DNA of 64,000 bases, taken from Nereocystis luetkeana (taxonomy: Eukaryota > Sar > Phaeophyceae > Laminariales > Laminariaceae). The first letter of the stretch is position 1; the number at the start of each line of letters is the position of its first letter. The translations under genes and the position numbers were made by a program. Positions 33,001 to 45,148 of the stretch are shown one piece after another. The stretch is taken from assembly GCA_031213475.1 (NCBI GenBank), contig JARUPZ010000016.1, forward strand, positions 9,564,270 through 9,628,269, read 5' to 3'. A model generated the notes under the pieces. That model was not told where the DNA came from, ran no database searches, and worked only from the letters and a program-made list of their open reading frames with translations.

Positions 33001-34972
33001 GCCTGGACGGCGCAGGCGATGTCTTCGAGGAGCTTGGCCTGAGTCTTGGGGTTGAGGCTCAGGCGGACGCAGGCTTGCGCGGCTCTCCACAGCACGCCAG
33101 CCCGACGGGATTTGAGGAGGTCGGAGGCGTTTTCTCCAAGGGCTGCCACCATTTTTTCAGCCAGCGCCTTGTCATCCGCTCGCTGTAACGCCGCCTGGAT
33201 CAAGAAATTGGACACGCCGTGCTCGCAGAACTCGAGGAGCCTGGGAGACACGACGGGATAGAGGGGGAACGAAGCGGTTAGATAGGATGGAACCACTATT
33301 CATACTGCTGTGACGCGGTTTGCCTTTGTCAAAGGAATATCGATGCCTAGCTGGCAAAAAAAGCAGCGTCCGCACGCCAAAATTGTTTCAACGTGGTCAT
33401 AAGATGGCCGTGATGGTTGCTCCCAGCGTTTCAAGGGTTCATGATCAATACCAAAACACATTCCTGCAACTACACACTACGTACGCTAAACCCCATCGCG
33501 GCCAGCAAAATGTTGCCTTCTCTACAGCAGTACGTACGCCGAAGGCCGTTGTATAAGTCACAGCACCAGTTTACAGCACCGGTAAACCCTCCTAAAATTC
33601 CACCCTCAAGTCTTTGGGGATTAACTACTTGAAACTAGAGTGGAACAATGTTTGCGGGAGTAAGATGGTTCGTTTGCACCGTCGCTGTTCGCACGTTTCG
33701 TACTCTGCACCTCATCCAATCCATCCATACTCTGTGCGATGTCTATATACGAAAGGCGAGCGCCAGGTCAATGCCGGCCGGAACACCGGACAAGGAAATT
33801 CAAGTTTTGAAGGACATTTACGGGGACACTCACTTGCTCTCGAAGCACCGGTGGTACAACTCCTTGAAGAAACCCTTCGGGGACAGCCACAACACCGCCT
33901 CCAAGAAATGGCTCGCCGTGTTCTCCCCCGATATGGCGTACACCACCTGCACGCTCCGCTCGTCGTTCTCCCACTCGAGCGTCTTCATCACCAACTTCAT
34001 GGCGTCGGAACCCTGTTCCAACGCGGGCAGTCTCCCAGAATCCGGGTCCACCGCTAGGTTACCGTGAACCCTCAGCAGCATCACCATAGTCGGGCAACCG
34101 AACGTCCCACAAGCGAGCGCCTGGAGCTCGCCCGGCGGCAGAGCCGCTAGCTCGGACGTCACACCCCCTAAGGCCGTCTCGAAAGACCGCGGCACCGGGT
34201 ACTTGAACGGAGTCGACCACTTCTCCAATGCTTCGGGGTCGACAGCGGCAGCGGTGTGCCCTTTGCCTTTGCCTTCTGTAGCAGAGCTAGGGTGACCCGC
34301 ACCACCCGCCGATGAGCCATGACCTCGACCGCCGGGGCCTACCGCTGTGCCGATAGAGTGGGAGTGGCGAGACTGCCGGCCGCGCTTCTCGGTGAGGATT
34401 GGTAGACCCCCGAGCACTTGCAGGAAGCCTCTCCCCACGTGACTGCCGCTGACGTCCGCGAGCAGCTCTGCCCACGTCCCCGACAGCTCGGACACGAGCG
34501 AGATTACGACGTCTTGCATAAGGCTGACCTCCCGTGGATCGCCTGCTGCTGTTGTGCTAGGCTCTTCTCCTCTGTATGCGTCATCATCGGAGACCTCGGC
34601 TTCGATGACCGCGCCGGCAACGCTGAGAAGGGTCTGCAGGACGTGCGAGGAGTACCGGTTGTTGGCCAAGCTGAGCATGTACCCACCGCAGCGGCTGAGC
34701 ATGACTCGCAACTGCAACGGCGTGAGGCGACGGACGATCTTCTCCGCCACCACGCTGCCCTGGCGGTCCTCCATGATGCTCGCCGTCTGGTGCTTGAGCT
34801 CTTCGAGGATGTTGTCCATCATTTGCTCGCGCCCGACATCCTCGTCCTCCTCCTCGTCTCTCCCTCCGTAGCTGTGGTCATCCTGAGCGAACTTGTCGAT
34901 AACGGGCTCAACCTGCGAGAGGTACGAGATGGTCTCCTTGGCAGCGCGTCGAGGATGCGTCCATTCGGCCAT
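30035..34972 (-). CDS. NOP9: NOP9-like pumilio-repeat ribosome-biogenesis protein, apparent frame break
   Basis: Nop9 is a nucleolar pumilio-like RNA-binding protein of the 90S/pre-40S pathway. Minus-strand exons: 34972-33834, 33240-32479, 31224-30035. ATG at 34972 (MAEWTHPRRAAKETISYL) was chosen over upstream in-frame codons because it opens the conserved domain. Exon 1 contains pumilio-like helices (EDRQGSVVAEKIVRRL, CGGYMLSLANNRYSSHVLQT) and HFLEAVLWLSPKGFFKELY. Exon 2 has CEHGVSNFLIQAALQRADD, GARIVQNALLFEPPVAAPVL and DRVAWHILLKCFRG. Exon 3 has GYPSGRSVLTECMVERFSR and NRDNRSKMLTEILA, then a Lys/Glu/Gly-rich tail ending KKRKKTNSGGGFRLF. Splice phases agree at both introns. The exon 3 frame stops just after a 15-base C-run (30787-30801), while the +1-shifted frame stays open to 30035. 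Either the run length is wrong, or a 46-nt intron (30995-30950) restores frame, or the tail is truncated. Confidence 0.85.
31485..31665 (+). mobile_element. SINE fragment in NOP9 intron 2
   Basis: Matches the body of the plus-strand SINE at 57060-57390: GATGAAGGCAAACACCGCGG, GTAGCCACGGCT and GGCAAAACCTCCT, in the same order. No A-tail and no tRNA-like head are seen, so it is a fragment. Confidence 0.6.
32173..32284. mobile_element. MITE, CTATTACGGGGG family, copy 3 (best preserved)
   Basis: 112 bp in NOP9 intron 2. The ends CTATTACGGGGGACCATAGT and ACTATGGTCCCCCGTAATAG are perfect inverses over 20 bases. Confidence 0.88.
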
Positions 34973-35384
34973 GGCGGCAGCGACCCAGCACTGGCTGCTG
35001 CAGCTGCTTGGTTCTCTGAAGCACACGCCCGACTGTAGTTGCAGTCAGTGGCAGCGTGGCGGGGATATTGCGACGCTGCTGCAGCTTACAGCTGTTGCGT
35101 TGTAGACCCTGTGTCCGTGTTGTTCGTGGTTCCTGGGCCACGAGACTGTGAAAAGCAGGGGATGAAATGGTATATCCCCCGGAACGAAACCGCTGTTTTT
35201 ACCTCCTGAACTCTGCCTTCATCCCGGACGAACCAAGAACCAAAAACACCAGAACACGTGAACATCACGTGCGTTCATTGCCTTTGTTTAGCTCTAGAGT
35301 GACGAGGACACTCTACCGCACCAATACAGCAGGGCAGCCGAGAACGTCACAAATAAGTCACTCCTTCATCAATCTCTTCTGACC
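34973..35384. promoter_or_regulatory. Shared upstream region of divergent NOP9 and MDH
   Basis: Only 412 bp separate the two start codons, so both promoters and 5' UTRs must lie here or overlap. CTGCAGCAGC-like words are present, but no motif can be assigned with confidence. The role is inferred from layout alone. Confidence 0.5.
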
Positions 35385-38300
35385 ATGTCGGCTATCGCTC
35401 GTATCCAGCCGCTCGCCAAGTTGGCTACCCCCATGGCTTCGAAGGCCTTGGGCGTGTCTTCCTCCCGTGGGTTCACAGGCACGGCCCGCGCTCAGAACAA
35501 GGTACTCGTAGCAATTGCTCGCTCCTGGTATACTCTGGAGTTGGAAACACGTCGCTCCGCAACAACATGCGGAAGCTGCCTCCTGCCTCAGTCTGAGCGG
35601 AGTCCTTGTGCAACTGAGCGAAGGCGTGGTGCTGTTGTTGTTCTTTCTTCATCGATTTGCCACTCTTGCAGACGTTGCTGCTTTTGCTCTTCCTGGGGTC
35701 GGCGCGAGTCAAGTCAGCAGCACCGCACTTATACGAGGCGCTTTCTGTTGACCACCTTCGTCCCATATCTTGCCTCTCACCCTGTGCATTTGCGCTCGCG
35801 CCGTCCTGGGCCTAGGTGACTGTGGTGGGCGCCGCGGGTGGCATCGGACAGCCAATGTCCCTCCTGCTGAAGCTCTCGGGCAAGATCGAGCACCTCTCCT
35901 TGTTCGACATCGTGAACACTCCGGGGGTTGCTGCCGACATCTCCCACTGCGACAGCAAGGCCAAGGCAAGCAAGCAACCTCGTCGAGAGTGCTCTTTCCG
36001 CACCGAAGTACCAGGCATAGTAGTTAGCCGCACTTCTGCTGTGCAACACATGCTTGGCCGGGTACACAAGTGTCGAGCAAGCCGGGGCTCAGTGGACCAA
36101 CGGCGTTTGCGATTGGCACGATCTAGTCTGTCTGTTGACCACTTTTGCCTTGCTTGGTCTTGCACATGTGCAAGAAGGTCTCCGAGCATACTGAACAGGA
36201 ACTGTCTGGAACTGGCTATTTCATACCTGTGGTACCGTGTTTCATTCTATTTTTTCCCCGATTTTTCAACCAATCCTCCAGCCGTAGCAGCACGCACGAC
36301 TTCTGTACCGAGGTGCTTCGAGAAAATCGATAAGCTGCTGGACTGCCGCAAACGCACGCTACCGGCGCACTCGGGCAGGAACGAGAGTAGACATGCTGCT
36401 GAGGTCTCGCGCAGGGCGGCCATGCGAACCTATTGATATGAGCAATCTCGAATACGGGATGAACAAACCTTTTTTCTTTTTATCGACTGATGCGAGACGG
36501 ACGACACAGTGTGTCATACAACAGCAATGCCATCAATAGCTGTGCGACGAAGGCGGTTGCCATGGCGACAAAATTCAGACACGGCAACAAAAAGTTGATA
36601 GAAAATGTATGGATGTACTGAGTAGACGCCATACGGCAGTGCCAGGCACGAGGTACCACATCGTGCGTACGACATGATCTTCAACTGGGTGCGACGTTGG
36701 AACCTACGGACGTGCACAGGTCACCGGGCACAAGGGGGCCGAGGAGATGGGCGCAGCTTTGGACGGCAGCGACATCGTCGTCATCCCTGCCGGTGTGCCG
36801 CGCAAGCCGGGCATGACTCGGTGAGCGCATGCACAGACAGACGTGCTCGTAGGGCCGGCAGGACGCTTGTCGAGATTCGTGCATACGTCGATCTCCTGCT
36901 CTGGTTGTAGAAGGATTTTGTGACGTGTCGACTTGTAACGGTCCAAAATGCGCCGCATGCCGCATGTGACAATTGGCCCGCCTAGCCCTCGCTTTTGGCT
37001 CTCGGGGCAGTTTACTTGCAAATATGCTGCCCGTACATAGCAAACCGCGATTGAGCCCCTTGACTGACCGCACACTAAAGCTACGGTATCTGTTAACCCT
37101 TTTAGGGCTGCAGTCCCGTTTTGGAGAACAAATTGCTTATAATTTGACTGGTCTGTCCCCAAAACGGGACTGCGGTTCTAAAAGGGTTGAGGTCCAAAGA
37201 GGCCTTGGCGTGCCCAAAGGTACGGGTCTCATATTGTATACTAGTGACTTGTGACGGTCCAAAATGCGCCGCATATGATGATCAGCCCGCCCTGCTCTCG
37301 CTCTCGAAGTACTTCAGAGCTCCAGCCTACTTAGGTTCTGTCCTTCCCCTGAAAGCCAATCGTATCGTGGCGTAGACCTATTAATAGTACGTACTGCAGA
37401 GGCTGGCCGCGGAACTCTGCGAAGGCTGGGCTGAGGTTCGAGTCTGGGTATCACACCGTCAGACTATGTTTCCATGTTTTGTTTTTGTTTTTGAGGGGTG
37501 ACGTGAAAAAGGAACCGCCCAGGAACTGCGATGCTAACGAGCTTTATTACTGACCGTACTTGGCGTAAGGTACTGCACTAATAGCACCATTCGGGAATTG
37601 CTGAACCGATCGCGCGATAGAAATAGTGGCAGAGCAGGAACGGGGGTAGGCCATCGAGGAAAATAAGCCCACCTTGTGATAATCGGGTCGGATTTACACC
37701 GTTACTGTAGATTCGGCCCAACCTGGTCGACAACTTCTCTACAGTAGTAGGTGCTGTATACGTACAACCTCTGTTTGTTTTTCATTCTTGACAGTCGGTG
37801 CTGCTACAGTGCTACGGAACGCATAGCGCGATGTGTCTACGTAGCGTCCATGCGATTTTCGATGTGCTTTGAAACGTTTTGGGAGGGGGGGGTTCTGAAC
37901 AGTCGGTCATGGCGCGCTGGGCTCGAGATCTAGTAGTGACAGCAGTTGTCCTGTCTTTCTGCAGTCGAATTTTTCCTCGACGATCGGCGCAATTGATGCG
38001 CGCATGCATATAGAAAGGGCAGATGATGTAGATGTTCTAGGTCCTCTCCTTGCCGTTAAGAGATGTTGTGCAAAGGCGTCGTCAAACGGATGTTCCACCC
38101 AGCCAACATGCGCGCAGGGGCCGTGTCAACAGATCCCACCCGACAGTACATAGTATATCTTCTACAGATCTTGTCATTCAGAGATTTATCTCCCCGGAAA
38201 TCCTGGATCATGAAATGGGGATCTAATCGGATCTGATCTGATCTGATCTGACCTGATCTTATCTTATCGACCCGATGTGTGGAATAATGCCCCCACTTTC

Positions 38301-41300
38301 TCACCCCCAGCGATGACCTCTTCAACACCAACGCCTCCATCGTCAAGGGCATCGCCGAGCAGTGCTCCAAGAGCTGCCCGAACGCCTGCTTCCTCATCAT
38401 CTCCAACCCTGTCAACTCGACCGTGCCCATCTTCGCGGACGTCCTCAAGGTGCCGGCATACGTATTTGATATATTTATTTCAGTTTTTTTTTTTTTTTTC
38501 GCTTATCCCATTTATTATCTTCGCCCATCTTCTTCTCTCTCTCCTTCCAACTCGTAACTCAGATCCGGGGTCACATAGCAGGCTCTTCTACCCCCTTTCC
38601 GCTACGGTACGCGCCTTCATTTTTATCGCGAGAAAATTTCAGCCGATTCTTCCCTCGTCGACTCGCATCGAATTGTGCCTACCCGTTTAGTATATATGTA
38701 CAATAGTTATGTAGTTACGTATTTGGTTATATGTTTGTTTTCCTTGAAATTATTCCAAATACCTCAGCTGCAAGCTGGAGTTTCGACTGAATTCTCGACA
38801 TCACCGTGTGTGTGTTTTACATGAATACGTCAGCTGTGAGTTGAACTGATTCACAGGTCGATACTCTGCTTTGCAATAGAGTTGCGTGCTACATCGGCCG
38901 CGCAAATTCTGTACCTCTCTGTCCCGCAATATAATGATCGTGTGGATGAAATGCTACAATGCAAACGTCCCTTATATCGAAAGACAGAGTGGCATTTATA
39001 GCACTCTGATTTGTGGGGCGCCAATATATTCAATTTTAAAGGTGCATCACATTCTGCCGTACGAGTTGGCTGGTCGACTGTATTGTACTCGCAGTCTAGC
39101 ACTGTATGAGTCGAACGTTCGAGGGTGCTGTTGGTGTTGTTGCAGTACGCGCCAAGTGTTCGAGTGTACCAGTAGAGTATCGTGCACTGGTTGCGGTATA
39201 TTTGGTGTATTCGTGTGTTGTGCAGCTCTACAATAGTATTTAGCATTTTTCCCGAGATCCCCTGCTCCCCCGTTTCGGGTTGTGGCGTTTCTGCTGGCAA
39301 CTTGGTGTTTTCTCTCATTGAGCGGCGCACCAGGGTGTACTTGCCGTGCGGAGCTTCTATCCGCTGCCGCTTTGCCGCTGCACCGCCCTTCGGCTGAGAT
39401 ATGAGGCTGATTCCGTCGGCAGGATCCAAGCGGTACCGATTATTCCAGTCTCAGGAGTGTTGTAGTTACCCCACACGCCATAACTAAGGCACAGCAGTTG
39501 GGAGTCGTAGAGTTTTCTTCCGCTGCATGCTTTTGGTTTTTCTGTGGACGTCTCAAGCGCGCCTAGAAGTTTCCCGCGTACATGACTTCCGCGCAGGAGA
39601 CCTCTTGGAATCGTAGTGCGTGTTTATTTGTCCCTCCGCTTCGCTACCAGACGGGTGAGGTACGAATCTCATACCGTTGGCAAGATCCGAAGGGTACCAG
39701 ATATGCCCATGCTCAGAATATCGTAGAACCTTAAGGCGCAGCTGGAGTTCGTAGAGGTTTCATCTACAGCGTGTTTTTGATCTGCCTGCGGGTATGCCCA
39801 ACCACGTCTGGAGAAATCCCGCGTGAACGTTGTTCTCTTCGCAGGAGTTCGTTTCGCGTCGCAGTGTATGTGTGTGTTGTTTTTTTTTCTTACCGCGTTC
39901 CCTCTGCGCTTTTTCCCTCGCCGCCATATATGTCTGCGCTTCCTCGCCGCGAATTTCTGGTGTGCGAAACCGGCAGGCGAATGGCGTATACAACCCTAAG
40001 AAGCTCATGGGCGTGACCACCCTCGATGTCGTCCGCGCCAAGACGTTCGTGGCGGAACACCAGGGTAAGTTGGCGTTTTGCTTTCCTTCTCAATATCGTC
40101 CAGATACGTGTTGGTTATAGAGAAGGGATAAGCAGGGTAACAGGGTGATGCTGAGGCGTCCTACGATACGGGTAGCAAGTCTCGGGCCGATTTTTTTGCC
40201 TTCCGACGGCAGTCACACCCCTATCCTTGCACGTGTCCATGGTCATTTATGCTCGGCACGGTTCCACCTCTGATGCGGGCGGGCGTGTTTTGGTGTTGCG
40301 CGGGACAGGCATGGACGTTAACAAGATGAAGGTCAACGTCATCGGAGGACACGCAGGCACCACCATCATGCCTCTGCTATCGCAGGTGATAACACAACCT
40401 CCACCTTCGCTGTTGCCTGTTTCCATTTACGAGTAACCCCTTTTAGCACCGCACTGTACAGAATCGCATAGTCATATTTTTAAGTCTAGTTCCAAGCAAC
40501 CCGTGCCCCATATGGGGGTGCGGTCCTAAAATGGTCAAGCTTTACGTTTGACCCGTCTGACGGCTGGCACAAAATCAATGGGAGTATATATAGATATATG
40601 TATATATGTCCTACACTAACAGTTAGCGCGCTCGAGGTAGATATCACACAGTTGCAAAGATGAGGTTCGACGAAACCCTCCATCTCACAGCTGCCGATAT
40701 ATTTTTCTTCTTTTTTAAATAAATATATATATTATTGATATATGTAGATGTAACAGGATATACTCGTAATTACAAGTGTTGATAGTCGAGGCATACTATT
40801 TGCTGTAAGGGTGGCATTTTTTTTTTCTGAAGCTATGAGGAACTCTACACTATTAGTAAGTCACCCAACAACCGACTTTTTTTCTAAATATTGCAAGCTA
40901 AGCCCGATACACCATCAAATGGGCTTTTGCATATAGTGCAATGCAAAACATATCGCATGCAAATACCAGGTATGCAATAGTTGGGTGGCTCCTCAGTTCA
41001 GGAACCCCCGTCGGTGAGAAATGTCTGGGCTTGAACGTGCAATCCCTAGTTGCAATCCCTAGTTGCAACCCCTACAGTAGTAGCCAGTTTTCGACACGAG
41101 CTACGATGGAGGTACTGTACCTTATTTTGGCCATGATATTCCTGACGGACGGATGGGCCTTTCTCATCTACCTGGTACAGAACTCTGCAACATCGTTTAG
41201 ATTTGGCATTAGTTTTCGGTAAGAGACCCGTTTTCGGGCCGTAGGGATTGATTGCTCATCAGGTACACTTTATGAAAATCCGTTGTTGGGTGACTTACTA

Positions 41301-44300
41301 TTAATATAGAACTCCTCAATCAAGGACGGACCCTCAGAACTTTCTCAGAAAATTGCAGATGCACCTCTACCGTGGCATGGGCCTACTGTCCCCAACAAGG
41401 TGGTTGCAGTTGCAGGCAGGGCGCGCGTGCTACGGTAGGAGTGGCAACTAAGGATCTCTACACCGTGTACCAGGTACCTGGTATATATATATATATAAAA
41501 ATATAACACGCAAAAGAACACAACCACCCCTGCTGGGATAAATTTCACAGCCCACTTTTCTCCAAAGCCAGGGGGGGGCAGGCGGCGCACACAACGAGAT
41601 ATTTATTTCGACGCCTCGCTCGGGGTTTGCACTCTCCCTCCCGTTGTCGCGGAAACCGGCTTCCGGATTCCGCCCGAGGAAGTGTGTTATCCTACCTGGT
41701 ACCTGGTATGTATCACCCGTGTGATGGTGCCATTCTATTCGGGAAACCTCCACCCGACAGGCTACGCTTTGAATATTTGTTTAGCTCAGCCCCCGTGCAG
41801 TATCCCATTGGGCTACAGATCATGAGACTCTAACGATTTGGATAGTTCACATCATCGGGTCCGAAGAGGCGCAATGGTTGGGTAACTCCTTAGTTGAGGC
41901 GCCCCGTCAGTCACAAACGGTTTGGGCTCGAAAGTGCAACCCCTCATTGCGGCTCCTCTACCGTAACGCGGCTCACTGTAACCCCTAGTTGCAACCCCCC
42001 TACCGTAGCACGGCTCGTTGCAACCCCTAATTGCAACCCCTCTACCATAGCGCGGCTCACTGCCACCCCTATTTGCAACCCCTACGGTAGCACTGCTCAC
42101 TACACCCCCCAATTGGAATTCCTCCCGTAGCACGGCTGACTGCAACCTCTAATTGCAATCCCTACCGTATAGTGGCTCACGGCAGCCCCTAATTGCAACC
42201 CCTACCGTATAGTGACTCTCTGCATCCCCTAATTGCAACCCCTACCGTACCGCGGCCCACTGCAACCCCTAATCGCGACCCCTACCGTAACGCGGCTCAC
42301 TGCAACCCCAAATCGCGACCCCTACCGCAGCACTGCTCACTACACCCCCTTATTGCAACTCCTCCCGTAACGTGGCTCACTGCAACCCCAATTGTAACCC
42401 TACCACAGCGTGGCTCACTGCAACTCCTAGTCGCAACCCCTACCGTAGCGCGGTTCACTGCAACCCCTAATTGTAAACCCTACCGTAGAGTGGCTCACTG
42501 AAACCCCTACTGTAGCACAGCTCCTTGCAGTCCCTAATGGAAACCCCTACCGTAGCACAGCTCCCTGCAACCCCTAATTGCAATCCCTACCGCATAGTGG
42601 CTCACCGCAACCCCTAAGTGCAATCCCTACGGTATAGTGGCTCACTGCAACCCCTAATTAACCTCTACCGTAGCACGCCTCGGAGGTTTAATTTTAGTTT
42701 TATCCCCCGGTCCACCGGAGGATCAAAGAGATTTTTCACAAACTCAAACGCGTTTTGGGTGCACGCACGCACGGGTAACAGGTGAAGGGCGCTAAGTTCA
42801 CCGAGGAAGACATTGCCGCGCTCACTCACCGCATTCAGTTCGGGGGCGACGAGGTGGTCCAGGCGAAGGACGGGGCCGGGTCGGCCACTCTTTCGATGGT
42901 AAGTAGTACGCCAACTGTTGTTGGTGGTGGTGGTGGTGGTGGTGCTTGTGATGGTGGTAGTTGGTGGTGATACTATTGTGGTGTTGGTGGTGTTGGTGGT
43001 GGTACTTCCTGTTGTTGTCGTCGTTGGTGTTGTTGGCGTCGTCATTGTTGTCGCTGCTGTCGTTGTATTTACAGCTCATGACAACCTCCTGCACTCGGCG
43101 AGAGTTGTATGCTTGGGTACGGCTTGGTGGTGGTATTGGTCGTTGTTCTTGTCGTTGTTATCGTTATTGCTGTTGTGTGTACTAGCTCGTGACCAGCTCC
43201 TGCGCTCGGCGAAGGCTGTATGCGTTACCCTTACAAAATTGCAGTCCCGTTTTGGGGACAAGCCATTTAAATTCCAAGAAGTTTGCCCCCCATGGTGAGA
43301 CTGCAGTGCTAGAAAAGGGTCGAGTACGACTCGGTCCAGCTTGAACGATATGGTTGACGTATACTAATACTTGACATTAACCTTTTACTGTAGTACTGCA
43401 CTGGACATAAACCTCAATCTTACCCTACTCTAGTTCCAACCATTTCGTCCCCACACAACGGGAGGACAGCCCTAAAGACCTAAACGGCTTAAACACTATT
43501 ACCCGTCGCCCTAGCCGCGACCGCCTGGCGAGAAACATCGCAATGAGGATGTAAGGAGGAGTTAATATGTTCACACCTCGAACAGATCATCTACATATCA
43601 TGATCTACCTATTTGCGCGAGATCATCTAGTTCCTCTCGTCCCGTTGTGAGAGGTTGTGTAGGATCTGCGTAGTACAGATCCAACCCAGGAAACACGGGC
43701 TAGATAGATCATGTAGATTATACGGGTCCCACCCGGTAACATGATGAGCTAGATCATACAGATCGTACAATATCGGGAATCAATCTGTGTTGAATTATCT
43801 AGACCATGAAATGGGAATCGATTATCTCCCGAGGTGTTTTTCCTCCAGAAGACGATGAGCCGTGACGTTTCCCTCCATAGTTGCCGTCGCGATCCACGTC
43901 CTGCACCTCACGGCGCTTCGCACTTGGTGCGAGCAATGTCTGCCTGGTCGGAAGAAACCCACAGTATACTCCGTCCCAGCGTTTGTTGGGATGCGAGAAG
44001 GGTCTATGGTCATACGACTACAGCCATGCATGGCGTGAGTACACCCCCCCCCCTCGCGCCTCCTCCCCGCGCTTCTACCGCAGGCGCACGCTGGGGCTTA
44101 CTTCGCGGGCAGGGTGCTCGACGGGCTGAACGGCGTGAAGAATGTGAAGGAATGCACGTTCGTTGACTGCGACCTCACCGACGCGCCTTTCTTCGCCTCT
44201 CCGGTGAGACAGTGATCATGTTGTGAGCATATAGTTGGCGTTACGTGTTCGGGAAGCGGGGACGAAAGGACGAGCTACAACCTCAGCGAACGACTCCCTT

Positions 44301-45148
44301 GTCCGTTGTGTTGGGTCGCTGGACAGATGTACGATGTGTCGGACTTAGCCGCGCGATATCTGATTGATATGTGACGGGGTTGTTTTGCCGGTCTCGCCGT
44401 GGTCGAAGCGGGAGCCCGTTGTCGTGTTTACCGCCTGGCATGCTTTGCTGTGGAGATATTCCAGGAACTCAAGGTCTGGATACACTCGTGAACTCAACTT
44501 TTAGACACGCGTAAAAACGTTATCGCGACGCATACCTGCAGATTTCCGTCTAAAGTTTTCGAGAGCATCAGATTATTTGGATTTTGGCAGGGGAGCCCGG
44601 CGCGGTGGATACGTTTTCCCCGCGTGATCGATCGCTTGCTCATTTTTTTTTTTGGCATTTGGGGAACTGTAGCCTGCCGTACGGCGTGCACCTCGCACTA
44701 CTGTGCTGAGTGCTTCTTACGATCCACTCGTGTATGCTCTGTATGTGCCACCTAATATTGGCAATTTTGCTGTGCCAGCACTATAAATTATCATGCGTTG
44801 AGCGCGTGCTCCGATCCACACGCATAATAGTTTGCATGTGTTTCCTAATTTTTGCAGGTGTGTTTTCCTGTGCCAACACTCCTGTGCGGTCGATCCACAC
44901 GTTGCGTAGTTTGCATGTGTTTCCTACTGACATTTGCGGTTTTACTGTCTCCTTCTGTTGCCTCTCGTCACCCGCACCCCACCGCAACGTACCGCGACAC
45001 GCTGTAGTGCACGCTGGGCAAGGATGGTGTGTCCAAGATTCACGGATTCAGCAACCTGACACCGTTCGAGCAGTCATTGGTCGACGACAACGTCCCGGGG
45101 CTCATCTCTATGGCCAAGAAGGGCTCCGACTTCGTCAAGAACAACTAA
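35385..45148 (+). CDS. MDH: Mitochondrial malate dehydrogenase (NAD+)
   Basis: Interconverts malate and oxaloacetate with NAD in the mitochondrial TCA cycle. Nine exons: 35385-35501, 35816-35965, 36720-36820, 38311-38449, 39977-40064, 40309-40385, 42782-42898, 44084-44203, 45008-45148. They total 1050 nt, or 349 aa, with every phase consistent. Exon 1 is a basic, Ser/Ala/Arg-rich presequence without acidic residues ([20 protein letters not shown]...). Then come the Rossmann loop GAAGGIGQP (44-52), [17 protein letters not shown] with substrate arginines 117 and 123, [17 protein letters not shown] (Asp186, Arg189) and [11 protein letters not shown] (catalytic His213). The C-terminus KNN is not a peroxisomal signal. 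Intron 2 starts with GC (AAG|GCAAGC) rather than GT, a GC-AG intron. Introns hold a 481-bp MITE and a 42-bp minisatellite (intron 6). A hAT-related repeat begins 8 bases after the stop codon. Confidence 0.97.
37094..37188. mobile_element. Fold-back element, AACCCTTTTAG family (best copy)
   Basis: 95 bp, almost fully self-complementary. Left arm AACCCTTTTAGGGCTGCAGT with CCCGTTTTGG; right arm CCAAAACGGG with ACTGCGGTTCTAAAAGGGTT. In MDH intron 3. Other members: 9731-9824, about 19687-19797, about 40434-40538, 43226-43320, about 43380-43480 and 47551-47641. Confidence 0.85.
38012..38280. mobile_element. GATC-rich element, diverged copy, in MDH intron 3
   Basis: Contains GCCGTTAAGAGATGTTGTG, CCCACCCGACAGTACATA and ATCATGAAATGGGGATC, comparable in order with 43640-43820, plus a short GATCT run (38226-38265). 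It ends about 30 bases before MDH exon 4. Confidence 0.45.
38485..38683 (-). mobile_element. 5'-truncated SINE copy in MDH intron 4
   Basis: Over 180 bp nearly identical to 26400-26600, including the T-run (38485-38500 on +), AACTCAGATCCGGGG and TCGTCGACTCGCATCGAATT. The match stops abruptly at 38683, so the tRNA-like head is absent: typical 5' truncation. It begins about 35 bases downstream of MDH exon 4. Confidence 0.85.
40434..40538. mobile_element. Fold-back element, AACCCTTTTAG family
   Basis: Left end AACCCCTTTTAGCACCGCAC, right end GGGGGTGCGGTCCTAAAATGG. In MDH intron 6. Confidence 0.65.
40837..41317. mobile_element. 481-bp MITE with 42-base terminal inverted repeats
   Basis: The left arm (GAGGAACTCTACACTATTAG, then TAAGTCACCCAACAAC) and right arm (GTTGTTGGGTGACTTACTAT, then ending GAACTCCTC) are inverses at about 85% identity. 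In MDH intron 6. The interior has three TACCWGGTA words and short GCAATCCCTAGTT repeats resembling the adjacent 42-bp array, suggesting the array seeded from or into this element. Confidence 0.72.
41935..42665. repeat. 42-bp minisatellite (CTACCGTAGCGCGGCTCACT...)
   Basis: About 17 imperfect units with the core GGCTCACTGCAACCCCTAAT followed by TGCAACCCCTACCGTAGC. The period is 42 at 41961, 42003 and 42045, and somewhat variable later. It fills MDH intron 6 up to about 115 bp from exon 7. Confidence 0.92.
42915..43060. repeat. GGT/GTT-rich trinucleotide tract in MDH intron 7
   Basis: A long impure run of TGG, TGT and GTC triplets starting 15 bp after exon 7. The GTAAGT donor sits just before it. 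Apparent protein reading through it is a by-product of the triplet repeat. Confidence 0.85.
43226..43320. mobile_element. Fold-back element, AACCCTTTTAG family
   Basis: 95 bp. Left arm contains GCAGTCCCGTTTTGGGGACA and the right arm ends GACTGCAGTGCTAGAAAAGG. In MDH intron 7; a second diverged member follows at about 43380-43480. Confidence 0.7.
43572..43837. mobile_element. GATC-rich inverted-repeat element, good copy
   Basis: Left end TTCACACCTCGAACAGATCA and right end TATCTCCCGAGGTGTTTTT are inverted. The interior matches 60443-60740 closely, including CAGATCCAACCCAGGAAACA and ACGGGTCCCAC. In MDH intron 7. Confidence 0.7.
43870..44040 (-). repeat. CATGCATGGCCGTAGTCG repeat family, inverted copy
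   Basis: Reverse-complement match to 59500-59650: CATACGACTACAGCCATGCA, GCCTGGTCGG and CACCTCACGGCGCTTCG. It ends about 45 bases before MDH exon 8. Other copies: 50075-50110, 59473-59825, 61200-61380, 61493-61846, 62265-62345. Confidence 0.7.

Noticed and set aside
42915-43300. Hydrophobic Val/Leu-rich open frame
   Set aside because: Produced by GTT/GGT triplet repeats in MDH intron 7.
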